Origin: Paramecium octaurelia
Taxonomy: Eukaryota; Ciliophora; Oligohymenophorea; Peniculida; Parameciidae
NCBI GenBank assembly: GCA_905182995.1
Contig: CAJJDP010000068.1
Span: 27,878-88,619 of the forward strand
Length of the DNA stretch: 60,742 nucleotides
Reading direction: 5' to 3'
The stretch's first letter is position 1. Each line of letters opens with the position of its first letter. The translations under genes and the position numbers were made by a program. This document shows, piece after piece, positions 47,748-59,053 of the stretch. A model generated the notes under the pieces. The model worked only from the letters and a program-made list of their open reading frames with translations, was not told the DNA's origin and made no database searches.

Positions 47748-48447
47748 TCAGTCTTCACAACATATTATCATTCCATAAAAAGCTGTAATTGATGCTGTAA
47801 TTACCTGATCATCTTACAATTTAAACTAATTTAAAAATAAATATTTACTCGTCCTTTTTAGATTTGCTTCAGCACATTCAGTACACAAAATGGGTAAGGG
47901 AGGGTGAAAACTAAAAATAATGTTATTTATTTTAAAAATATCCAACAAACACCAATAACTAATAGTTGTCCTACAAACACATCTTAAATTGATATTTAAA
48001 TTCTTACAAATCATCTTTATACGATTTTATTCAAACCATAAATATATCAACATGATGAAATTACTAATGAAGTTTACACCTATATTTATTTAAAAGATGA
48101 TAAATACAGCCAAGGCTTTTATAGTATAATATTTTTACCTCCCCAATAATCATTAATTCTATAAGTTATAATACCAAAGATTCCGAAATAAAGCATTGTG
48201 TGATTCAAAATTAATCCAAATAAGATACAAATGCTGGTAGATTTCTATATATATGATTTTGCATTACATTCCTAAACCTTTCCCCGATTCCAATTTTGAT
48301 GAGTATTGGGATTAGGATCACAGATATAAAAAGGAAAGTAAAAAAAACTATATCAAGTCTTTGTATTCGAAACAAAGTGTAGCAGAAGAAAATGTATATC
48401 AAAGAGGCCACAATTGTCCAAATAATGAAAATTCCTAAAATTTGCAT
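47748..48447 (-). CDS. multi-span membrane protein, 3 exons
   Basis: Minus-strand exons 48447-48268, 48244-48139 and 48115-47748 join into 217 residues; both introns are 23 nt (GTAATGCA...TATATAG and GTAAAAAT...ATAAAAG) and the spliced length is an exact multiple of three. Hydrophobic helices are seen at ~3-25 (IFIIWTIVASLIYIFFCYTL), ~32-52 (VFFTFLFISVILIPILIKIG), ~66-86 (ICILFGLILNHTMLYFGIFG) and ~96-122 (ALAVFIIFQINIGVNFISNF). The C-terminal ~90 residues are Cys-containing, with LCTECAEANLK. The start is the first ATG, 47 bp from the start of the divergent gene. The pattern is that of an integral membrane protein; no family recognised. Confidence 0.7.
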
Positions 48448-48494
48448 TAAAAATTTCTTTTGTTTTTAAAATTCTTAATCTTTGATTAGATTGG
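48448..48494. promoter_or_regulatory. 47-bp divergent promoter region
   Basis: The minus-strand membrane gene and the plus-strand ORF start 47 bp apart, so their promoters must share this AT-rich spacer. No individual element can be assigned. Confidence 0.45.
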
Positions 48495-49019
48495 ATGTTT
48501 AAATCGGCTCCTGAGTCACCTGATAATTTGCAAACTCTTAATAAGGAGCAACCTGATTTAAGGAAACTTAAGGTTGAACATAAATTGATTAGGAAAATTA
48601 ATCTTAATGTTGTGTCACAACAGGTATAAATTTAATGTTTTAATTAGTATTCTCAAACAATTGTGAGGATAGAGTTTCCTAATTTGAATTTGATAAATCT
48701 GGATATTTTACTTATTGCATGTAATTAATTTTAATATTCAGATATAACCAGTCCTAAATTATAAAATGAACATAATATAGAATAGTTTCCATAATCCTTA
48801 TTTGCAATTTTTATATTTTATAATACAATTAAATGTTATTATGCTACTCAAATCAATATTATCAATTCAAACGGCATCAATTATTATTAATTCTCTTAAT
48901 TTTCTCAATTACAGTTATTATTTAAGAAAGATACTGGAGTAGACCTTTTGAAGCGAAGCTCTTATTTAATTACAATACCTATATAAAATGGCAAAATAAC
49001 CTACTCCAGATAATTCTGA
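48495..49019 (+). CDS. small two-exon ORF of unknown function
   Basis: ATG at 48495 begins a hydrophilic N terminus (MFKSAPESPDNLQTLNKEQP). A 24-nt segment GTATAAAT...TAATTAG (48624-48647) fits an intron, though it has no TGA and keeps frame if retained. Exon 2 runs to TGA at 49017-49019, 166 residues in all. The second exon is Ile/Asn/Gln-rich and less clearly coding, and the assembly gap starts only 65 bases after the stop, so a further exon could be missing. Confidence 0.5.
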
Positions 49020-49084
49020 AACTCAATTATAAAGAGATCTATTATGAAACTTCTTATGGTTATTCATACATAATAATCATTTTA

Positions 49085-49911
49085 NNNNNNNNNNNNNNNN
49101 NNNNNNNNNNNNNNNNNNNNNNNNNNNNNNNNNNNNNNNNNNNNNNNNNNNNNNNNNNNNNNNNNNNNNNNNNNNNNNNNNNNNNNNNNNNNNNNNNNNN
49201 NNNNNNNNNNNNNNNNNNNNNNNNNNNNNNNNNNNNNNNNNNNNNNNNNNNNNNNNNNNNNNNNNNNNNNNNNNNNNNNNNNNNNNNNNNNNNNNNNNNN
49301 NNNNNNNNNNNNNNNNNNNNNNNNNNNNNNNNNNNNNNNNNNNNNNNNNNNNNNNNNNNNNNNNNNNNNNNNNNNNNNNNNNNNNNNNNNNNNNNNNNNN
49401 NNNNNNNNNNNNNNNNNNNNNNNNNNNNNNNNNNNNNNNNNNNNNNNNNNNNNNNNNNNNNNNNNNNNNNNNNNNNNNNNNNNNNNNNNNNNNNNNNNNN
49501 NNNNNNNNNNNNNNNNNNNNNNNNNNNNNNNNNNNNNNNNNNNNNNNNNNNNNNNNNNNNNNNNNNNNNNNNNNNNNNNNNNNNNNNNNNNNNNNNNNNN
49601 NNNNNNNNNNNNNNNNNNNNNNNNNNNNNNNNNNNNNNNNNNNNNNNNNNNNNNNNNNNNNNNNNNNNNNNNNNNNNNNNNNNNNNNNNNNNNNNNNNNN
49701 NNNNNNNNNNNNNNNNNNNNNNNNNNNNNNNNNNNNNNNNNNNNNNNNNNNNNNNNNNNNNNNNNNNNNNNNNNNNNNNNNNNNNNNNNNNNNNNNNNNN
49801 NNNNNNNNNNNNNNNNNNNNNNNNNNNNNNNNNNNNNNNNNNNNNNNNNNNNNNNNNNNNNNNNNNNNNNNNNNNNNNNNNNNNNNNNNNNNNNNNNNNN
49901 NNNNNNNNNNN
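49085..49911. other. assembly gap (run of N)
   Basis: 827 undetermined bases. The reading frame reported across it is meaningless. Confidence 1.
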
Positions 49912-50031
49912 AATTAAAGTTGGGAAGGTGAAGAGAAGCAAAAATTTGAATTCGATAAATTTTTTTGTAATAATTAATGAAATTAAGAACTAAAATGATT
50001 TAGTTACTTTGAAGTTATTTTATTATTATTA

Positions 50032-50382
50032 ATGTATGAATTATTTGGGGCTTAATTATTTATGTTATCATTTACTCCCCTCTCAATTTCAAGACTTAGA
50101 ACAAAACGTTCTTATCAGGGGTTTTTCGTTAATTTAAAGAAAAATATATGTGAATGGTTAGATTCTATGCTCTTAGATAGGCAAGATTTACAATACCCGC
50201 ATGTGAGCGAATTTCATTATGATTTTATGGTTAGGGTGCTGCAAATAATGCAGTCGCCCTAAGAATAATGTATCCTTCTCTAGGACGATGCCATTTCCTT
50301 TAGCTCTTATCAGACGTTAGTAATGCTCAAAAGCTACAAAAGCCTTATATGTATTCTGAGCAAAATGAATATAAACAATTGA
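50032..50382 (+). CDS. unknown protein fragment beside the gap
   Basis: ATG at 50032 opens 116 codons to TGA at 50380-50382 with strongly coding composition: SISRLRTKRSYQGFFVNLKK, CEWLDSMLLDRQDLQYPHVS, and LLQDDAISFSSYQTLVMLKS. The frame may be the 3' or middle part of a gene that begins in the gap. Downstream, coding-like pieces in other frames (FVGENEYYWHSLCYIYQQQ near 50400; KYMREYVFYQSNLMNVKNIN near 50520) suggest it continues with introns or frameshifts that I could not solve. Family unknown. Confidence 0.5.
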
Positions 50383-50639
50383 TCGAATTTTGAGATTTGT
50401 AGGTGAAAATGAGTATTATTGGCATTCTCTGTGTTATATATATTAATAACAGCTTTTAAATTGAAAGATAGTTCCTTTTTAATTTATAGGTGTTGTCGCT
50501 TTATGTTTGTTGAAATATATGCGTGAATATGTCTTCTATCAATCGAATTTAATGAATGTTAAGAATATCAATTATAAGTACATAGCAAAAATAAGAAGTA
50601 ATTTTTATTTGCTTTGCAATAGATAGCTGTCAATAGAAA

Positions 50640-52060
50640 ATATTTATAAAAATATAATGAAATATCAAATAGTGAATCAAGATGAGGTAAATAAAATTAT
50701 CATATTTTATCTCCCTCTATAATAAAATTTATTTAGCTATTGATATTAGCAACACACAAAGATGAATATCCTCAATTGCAAGTTATCAACGAAATTTTCA
50801 GTTAACAAATTATTTTCTTGTATTCAATTATAATTTTGGATATTGCGGATTTCCTAGGGTGAAAATTCACAAATAAATTTATTTTTACTAATAATATTTC
50901 TTGATATTTTAAAAATAAATTATAATAACAGCTACATGTTGCCCAACCCAAATTCTTTGAACTCACATAAATAGACAGATGATTGTCTCCTGTATCCATC
51001 CATTTAAACATTCCCTTTCATAAAAATTAAGAAGACGTTATGTAATTAATATTTCATTGATGTTGTTACTAAAACTCAAAATTGTATCCCTTTTTAATAC
51101 AATTTCAAGATCATTGATTTCTAATTTAGTACCTTCTATTTAATAAATACTAATTTCAAATCAAATTTCAATATTTTTTAAATAAATTTCCGATATCCTC
51201 ACATTGTAGTGCATTAAAAATTATTAAATAATCTATCCCAGATTAATACATCTCACCCAAATTTGTGTCTCAGATCATGATTTACGATTTAAATCTTTTT
51301 TATTTTTAACTCAATGCAAAATTCAAATTATATATGAAAATCAAATTTGTTAATTCAACTTCACCAAATCTATAGAGAATATACACAGCCCTTTTTACAA
51401 ATTCAGCTTTCATCTCCACTCACTTAATCATAAGTTTCTATTTTTAAGTACATCTCTACTAATGATACCTCATACTAAATTTTACCTTTAAAACCTAAAA
51501 ATCCCATAATCAATTGCCTTACAATCTTCAACATCAAAAACACTCGAAATTCAACAATCAGTTCTCATTATCATACCGTCTCTTTTCTTGTTCTTTACTT
51601 TCAACTTCCTCTAAAGATAAAATCCTCCCGATTTTATACTCCGATTTATATTCTCCTTTGTAAACCCTCAAGTCTCTTTTTAATATTTATAATTAAATAC
51701 TTAATTTTTCCACAATCTGCTCATGGGATCTTTATGAAGTATCAATTTTTAAATGATTTAAATTATATATAAGTATAAAAACTTAAATCGCCTTAATTAA
51801 TCCTAAGACATTTCACACTTCTTCAATTATTGATTGATTTTTTTATGCTCAATGGGAAATTCTAATAATATTTACCTTTCTTCTGCAATCACATGGAAAT
51901 ATCTTCAGCTTTGATTTATTTTTTGTGAACTTTTTAAATAATATTCCAATCTTAAAGTTTTCTTTGAAACTATTGACTCTCATAGTTAAAATTAGGAAGG
52001 ATTATTTAAAAGATAAAGCATAAAAAATTGAAACTAATCTAACTTGTTCTAGATTTTTCA
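50640..52060. other. mostly gene-free; minus-strand remnant near 51420-51690
   Basis: On the minus strand a short block reads RDLRVYKGEYKSEYKIGRIL and LEEVESKEQEKRRYDNEN up to TGA at 51558-51560, and the next frame continues coding-like to about 51420. It looks like part of a decayed gene. The remainder is AT-rich with no supported frame. Confidence 0.3.
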
Positions 52061-52324
52061 TTATGGTTAAATATTTTTTTTTCAAATTCAAATATTTTGA
52101 GTATTTATCAGTTGATCAAGCTGATATTCTTTTTTAAGCACGAGTAAAATAAGTATTTTTAGATTGTTCCTCTACCTAGGGCATATCTGAAAATATCATT
52201 AAAAGGGTTTTGTTAGAAAACTAAATAATAAGTATCAATTAATCAAGATTGCCTCTCGATATTTACTTTTAATTTAAAACACTCAATCTATATATATTTT
52301 AAGCAAATATTTAGATTTAAATTA

Positions 52325-53362
52325 ATGTCAATAGTTTATAAGCAACTTTAAACAATTTATTCAAAGAAATGGAGAATAGATTGTTAAGTGATTTCAATTG
52401 ATTAAAATAATTTAATTGTCGCTTTAGGAAGTAATCGTATTATTCATTTATTCTAATATTATAAATCAAAACTTAAAGAAGTTTAAACACTTCTTGGACA
52501 TATTGATGATATTACAACACTCGCCTTTACATAGAAAAGGTCATAACTGATATCTGGTTCAAAAGATAAGTAAATCATAGTCTGGTCTTTACAATTATTG
52601 AAGTAACCAAGGATAATTCAAAAACTAAGAGAACACTCTGAGTAGATTAATAGCTTACTCTTAAATAGAAAGGAAGAACTTATAATTTCATCTTGCAATA
52701 AAATAGTATTTTGGAAATAATTATTGAATGAATCAGGTAATTAATAATAATGGGTTTGTGTTTATTAATATGCATCAGAAAAATAAATTTTTGGGTTATC
52801 ATTAAATGAGGATGAGGATTAAGTTGTTGGTTGTTGTGAAGATTAAACAATTATAGTTATGAAATAAGAAAACTAAAATTATTGGACAATAAAACAAAAG
52901 ATTATTATAGATGAATGGGGTTATAGAATTTGTTTTGTTGGAAAAAATACATTTGTATTCTAACCCATCCTTGAATATGACTTAGTTTGTTTAGGTGCAA
53001 AATTTTTACATATATACTCCTATAACTAGTTGTAAAATAAATTCTTAAAATCAGGATAAATATAGGTTAAAGGAGATTGCTAAGCCTGCTTTCAATACTT
53101 CCCAACTGTGTATAATTCGAGAAAAAGAATGCTAATTCATAAAAATGGATGCCATTTAAATTTAATTAGAGTTTAAGAGAAAACTACCCAAATAAAAGAA
53201 GAAGATTTAGAATTGTACTTTAAATTAGTAGAAATTATGAATTTTGGAAATTCGGAAGGTTTTGGTAATATAATTGGAACTCTTAGTAATGACGGAGAAA
53301 TTCTCATAATTTGGGATTAAAATGCAAAGGAAATTACCATAAATATGATTATTATGGAATGA
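52325..53362 (+). CDS. WD40 repeat protein (paralogue of 17128-18530)
   Basis: From ATG 52325 the frame is open for 345 codons to TGA at 53360-53362. Propeller repeats include GHIDDITTLAFTQKRSQLIS ending SKDKQIIVWSL, and HSEQINSLLLNRKEELIISS ending in IVFW, then FGLSLNEDEDQVVGCCEDQT. The C terminus, IGTLSNDGEILIIWDQNAKE, matches the minus-strand paralogue's SEDGEYLMTWDEKSKEI. Both neighbouring frames are open upstream to about 52060, where a coding-like ATG frame (from 52063) ends in TGA at about 52400; the real N terminus may use that frame through a frameshift or unseen intron. A single exon is enough for the propeller. Function not assigned. Confidence 0.75.
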
Positions 53363-54899
53363 TGAGTGAGCTATAAAATTATAAAATTTACAAATTACAA
53401 TAATATGTTACGAATAATAATACCCAATTTACATAAATTCATATACGATTTTTAATTTATCACTTGTAGCAATTGAAAAGTATTTAAAAAAAAATAGATT
53501 TAATATTCAATTAAGAAAAAGGACTGTTTTCTACATAATATTTTTATAAATATTGCATTTATTTACATATATTAGCAATTATATCCTCATTGAATAATAA
53601 AAAGTCTACCTTTTAATCTGCTTACAAAGATCTTGAGATTTCGCAATAAGTTATGAATATTTGATGTTTTAATTTTTCTACTTAGCTTGTTGTTCAAGTG
53701 AACTTTATAAAAATAGGTATTTTAAACTGCTTTTCCTATAATCATCAAAACCGAATAAAAAATTACTGAAATAGGGATATTTACAATCAGATTTCAAATA
53801 AATTTGATTCATCAATTTATGAGTTCGTTGAATTGCCTCTCATACATAATTTGATTGCATTTAATTCATGTAAGATAACAAAATTTATTGTTCTTAGATT
53901 AATATTAATATATTACATATGAAAGGATATTCTTTTGTTTTTCCAGATTAGCTTTCTTTTTAGAGCACACTAAATATATATATACTTTAAATTCATAAAT
54001 TAAGCATTACTCTCCCAAAAAAAAATAAAAATAACTTATTAATTTATTTCAATAAATAATTAATTTTAATTTTCCGTATTCTTAAGATGGTACTCATTTT
54101 CTGTATATTCTTAATTTATAATGAAAAATTTTAGAATTTTTATCCATTACTTCGACATTAATTTCATCAAAGTATTGGTTTTAATACTTTATTTAATATT
54201 ATATAATTATTTAAGAATGATGGTTATATTTCTTACAAAAGTCTGCAAAAGTATACTGTGAGAACATTTTATTGAATAATTTTTATAAACCTTAAATTGA
54301 GGATGTTAAATGATACAATATTATAAATGACCTCTGGTGTTATACTTATTAGAAGTTAACTTAATCTTAGTGCATTTCCTTATACTAACAAAATAAATTA
54401 AGGAAGAGGGCAATTTTCCATTTACTTTTAATATTGCTCTAGTATTTTTCATTACAACCTCACTTCTTATCTTTAATCTTAAACAAATCTTAACAATGAT
54501 TGCTGTTATTTACTTTTCTTAGTATATTGATTTCTTATAATTGTCTATTTGATTAAGAAATAGAAAACTTCATCTTATTATGTAAAATAACATAAATTTT
54601 ACGCTACTTTCTCTGCAGATCGAAATTTGATAAATGGCTGGCGATCTTCAATTTTGGTTATTTACTTATTTTTCAATTTATTAAATTTATAATTTTCTAA
54701 TTATATTTGTCTTTATTTTTTTCTACTTGCAATTTAAGCAGTTAAATTATTCATTTTATCCTTGATTTTCAATGATTTTTTTTAGAACCCTTTAATTAAG
54801 AGTTGGCTTAAAAAATCAAAGTTTCTTCTTCCTTAAAAGTGAAGTGTTTAAATCATTCAATTTTATAAAAAAAATAACAATCTAATTTAAATACTAACA
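53363..54899. other. gene-free AT-rich stretch
   Basis: No supported frame on either strand; very AT-rich. Confidence 0.4.
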
Positions 54900-55142
54900 A
54901 TCTTAGTATGATAAACTAGAAAGTCGAAAAGAAGTTGGCTCTCAAAAGTATCTATGATAACGGAGATAAAATATAAAGCCTTGATCAATCACTCTCGATC
55001 TGGAAGTTTATCAAATGTAAATCCCAATTCTATTTCTTGTCCTATTATTTAGAATATTTCTCTATAAATATCAATTTTTGTTGCCCTTTTAATCAAATAA
55101 GCAATTTATATATCCTATTATTTGCTATGAAAAAGTCTTGAT
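54900..55142 (+). pseudogene. short coding-like remnant
   Basis: About 80 TGA-free codons with a hydrophilic start (EKKLALKSIYDNGDKIQSLD, then QSLSIWKF) that become hydrophobic before the TGA near 55140. No start codon, intron or domain is evident. Confidence 0.25.
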
Positions 55143-55752
55143 AGGGTGACTCCAAGCAAGTAAGAACTTGTACTGCAAGGAGAATTGAATTTAGGAAGGT
55201 TATACCCTTTTAAAATTAAGCATGTATACACATATTTCAATGACACTAGCAGCCTATTCGACTCATCTATTAATTGTTCTTACCTAATCCTAGAATATAA
55301 TAATAAATTATGTTTTATCTATTGTAGGAAATGTGAATTTAACACTATATTATTTTTTACTTGATCTACAATGCTCGAGTAACTTTGTTATATAAATATT
55401 TTTGAACTCAATATCTGAATTTTTACATAAAAGAATGAAACGATGACATCATATATTAAAACAAACATTTGTTGAACTCTTTGTTCATTTGTGTCAAAAT
55501 TCCATATAGACTGATGATCCAGATTTATGAAATATTCCTTTTACCAATTTCATATTGACTTATATTTCAATGTGTCATATTTAAATAATTCTTCCATGGC
55601 TTCTGATAGTCCGACCTCTTATTCTATTTCAAATAATCAGAACCAAAAATAAAAATATATTTGGATTGATAGATTGCAAATTAAGGAATCGAGTAGAAAT
55701 ATGAAAACCAATAATTCCTCATCATAGATGCAAACATGATTGCTATTAATTG
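55143..55752. other. no clear gene; 5' flank of the transposase remnant
   Basis: Mostly AT-rich. The transposase frame extends upstream of its ATG to a TGA at about 55702. The DNA-binding N-terminal domain expected of such transposases was not found in any frame. Confidence 0.35.
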
Positions 55753-56538
55753 ATGATTAATGAAAGTGTGTAGTTAGTCAAAGTTTCTGAGCTTTAATCA
55801 GGCAATTGCTTTAATGAATAAATCTTGGAAAAAACGATATCGTTATAAACAAAGAAATACAACAAATTTATTAATGAGTAAAAAAAATGCTTATTTAGCT
55901 ATCAGAAAGTTCTATTTACTATCGGGAAAAATTATACTCACAGCAATTAGTATTCAACATAACATTTAAATGTAATTGGAGGAATTCGTAACAATGGATT
56001 TTAATTTTTGTAAATTGTTTCAGGTTGTGTCAATTAGTATTTATTCGGTTAATTTATAGAGAAACCCATTCAATGTGCTGATTAATACTTCAATTGGTAA
56101 AACTTTGTGAGTATTCTAGATATTTGCTCTATACATAAAAGTAAATTAATAAGTTAACTGTTTATACAGAATATTAATTGTGTATTTCTAGCACCATATT
56201 CCCCAGAAGTAAATCCAATTCAAAAAGTATTAAGTTATTAAAAGGTCATGTTTCTAATTGTAACTTCTATTTAGATAGGTTTTAATAAATCAGGTCAAAT
56301 ACATAGATTTTTTAGAATAATATGAAGGGACGAATTAAAAATTTATTATGAAATGTATATTAAGAAATAAAATAAGTGTTTTATAACATTCAAAAAACTG
56401 ATTGATGAGTATTTAGAAAAATATATAAAAGATAAATGGATTACATTTATGAAGTCGACTGTGTATTTGAATCAATAACATATGCCAATTTTATTAACTC
56501 AATAAATTGATTTATACTATAATAACTTCATATTGTGA
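55753..56538 (+). mobile_element. Tc1/mariner-like DDE transposase remnant
   Basis: ATG 55753 opens 261 codons to TGA 56536-56538. Blocks in order: FSYQKVLFTIGKNYTHS (where the first catalytic Asp should be), HLNVIGGIRNNGFQFLQIVS, NFVSILDICSIHKSKLISQL with D123 as the second catalytic Asp, and CVFLAPYSPEVNPIQKVLSY, the PYSPxxNPIE signature of Tc1/mariner/IS630 transposases. The final Glu is Gln157 (CAA), 33 residues after D123, and the first Asp is not apparent, so the enzyme should be inactive. Typical transposases of this family are ~340 residues; the N-terminal helix-turn-helix part is missing or in another frame. Such elements are normally confined to the Paramecium germline and eliminated from the macronucleus. 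No terminal inverted repeats were identified by eye. Confidence 0.75.
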
Positions 56539-56604
56539 AAAAGAAGACTTCATTTTCATCTATGTACTTATATTACTAAAAAGAAGGCTTCCTTTTCATA
56601 AGAT
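56538..56604. repeat. two near-palindromic repeats after the transposase
   Basis: GAAAAAGAAGACTTCATTTTC (56537-56557) and AAAAAGAAGGCTTCCTTTTC (about 56578-56597) are direct copies, and each is itself close to an inverted repeat. They lie immediately 3' of the transposase stop. Confidence 0.6.
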
Positions 56605-58008
56605 GATTTTTAAATATAAAATTGGCTAGTTTTATTGACTCAATATTTATTTTAAACAATAAATACATTACAATCAGAAATTTTTAAACATTTCTTACAA
56701 ATCCTTTACCAATTTTAGCACAATTATAATAAAATAATTACATAATGCTGTGAGATCTTTTCTTAAATTTATAAGGGATGTGTGTTAATAACAAGTTCCA
56801 CTAACAAATTTAAAACTAACTCAACCTGAATTCTGTTCTTTAAAATGTTCATGTGTTCAACTAATATCAATAATCTCAATATTCTCAAAATACTAATTGT
56901 ATATCAAAGTTGTTTTGTAATTGAATGCCTTATAAATTTCAAAATTTTATCTTCTTTTCTACTTTTACAACTCCTATTATTTACAATAACTAAAATCATT
57001 TTAGTAAAATTTTGTTAAGAAATTCCATATATTCGTCTGATATGTTAGATTCTTTTTTTATTTGTGGTAAGATTATGATTTTATTAGTTATTTTTTACTA
57101 TCCAAATGTTTAATTAACATGTATTTTTTTTCTCCCTTCACTTAATTTTAAACATTTTCTTATAGTCTAAATCTTCTTTTACATAATTAAACACATATTT
57201 AATACCATTTAATTATTTATGCTAGTTCAGAACTACCTTCTGCTAATTCAATTTAATTGTGGAGCTTAAATAGCCAAAATTTCTCTTTGCAAACAAAAAA
57301 GGTAAAATACCAGAATTAATACAATATTATACTCTTTAAATATCCCAAATCCTAAGATCTTTTATCTGTGTATTTTTTTAACTTGTCTTTTTGGAATGTA
57401 TTCTTCGGTTGGGTTGAAAGAATATTCGTTGATTTCTATGAGCGAATCAATGCATTCATTTAATTCAGACTTTAATTGGGTTTCTACTTAATGAGGAACT
57501 TGTTATTCCTATAATATTTTTCGGGAGTGGTACATTTTACTTCCTTGTGATAATTGCATATCTAAAAAACTAAGGAAAATAATTTTTTCTTTCCATCGTA
57601 TTTGTTAATTATTCACAAATCAAAAATTTGTTCTTTGTTTTAATTACTATAACTGCTTATAATTAATTAATGATTGAGCCATAATTAATGATAATAATCC
57701 AAATTAATTTTATCCAAAGATCAAAAATGGATTTATAACTATAATTGAGTTTAGTGCACTCAAGAATCAAAAGTTGGATACGATATTTTAATATTATTGA
57801 CATTAACAATGAGCACTAGACATAAATTCATACTAATTGGAAAAGAAGACACTTATTATAAATAAATATTGAAATATTTCAAATTTTTCAAAATATTGTT
57901 ATAAAGTAAGTTTATCAAGTATTTCTTGTTTTTTTAGTTTAGATATTTCAACACCTTTGTTCAATATAGTGTTTGGTTATCTTATAGAAAATATTTTTTC
58001 ACGAAATC
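56605..58008. other. gene-free AT-rich stretch
   Basis: No supported frame. The first left copy of the last contig-overlap pair starts at 57649. Confidence 0.4.
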
Positions 58009-59052
58009 ATGAGTTGCTTTAAAAAAATCTTCAATAACTTTAGTTTAGACAAATGGATCAATTCAAAAGAGAATAAATTTAAAATAGATGCTTTCTCAAA
58101 TCTAAAACATGGGTGAGGAAAATTTGGATTTAATTATTAGAAGCAATCAACAAAATTTATGAGACAATTAAGCAGGAAAACTACTCATATGTCACTCTTG
58201 TGAAAGAAAATAGTAATCTAGCTAAATCGTCCTTTACTGACTAAGAATAGCTAGTGTAAATTTTTTATGGAAGTTGGGGAGGCAAAAAAGAGTCATTCAA
58301 GAATAAATTGGAAGAAGAGTTGAAATTGATCTAAAAATTGAATAAGAAGATTTAGTTTGTGTAGGTAAAGTAGATTTATATGGGCAGTTATTTAAATAAA
58401 AATATTCTGGAATCATTTTTCGGTCTAGAAAGAAAATCAAAGATTGTACAAACTTTATCTCAAAGGAGTGTAATCAAAATAATAAGCAATACTATTGGTT
58501 TAAGTGTATCAATATTAAAATTGAAAATATTATTCAAATTGAATTTAATTTACATTACTACATCACAGAAATATCAATTAATTTGAAAGGGTTTGTTTGA
58601 AAAATTGCAAATGAAATGTGAGAGAACATAGTTTGGAAATATTAGGATTAGAGACACTTCTTTTATTGATTGTAATATGGGAAAATGAAATTGAAAGGAA
58701 ATATTTTTGAAAATATTGACATATGTGGAATAAACATGAATTAAGCCCAATTGTTTAATTGAAAATGGACAAATATAAAAATAAATGAAGTAAAAAAATA
58801 AGATGGCCATAATAGTACTTTTAGATCAGTCTATTTCTCTCCTGGTACAACATTAGTATCTAGTAGTTATGACAAATCTATGAGTTTATTGGATGTTAAT
58901 GCAGGATTATAAAAAATCAAATTAGAAGGCCATTCAAGTGAAGTCATTTCAGTCATTTCTCTCCAGATTGTACAACATTGGCATCTGGTTGTGACAATTT
59001 CTCTTTTCTATGTTAAGACAGGATTTTAAAAATCAGTTTAGATGGTCATGGT
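57649..59052. repeat. contig-overlap duplicate, left copy (pair 5)
   Basis: 1404 bases repeated at 59054-60457 after the single N at 59053; no difference was noticed. Confidence 0.9.
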
Positions 59053-59053
59053 N

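Noticed and set aside
49060..49941. 293-residue minus-strand ORF
   Set aside because: It consists almost entirely of the N gap; the frame has no meaning.
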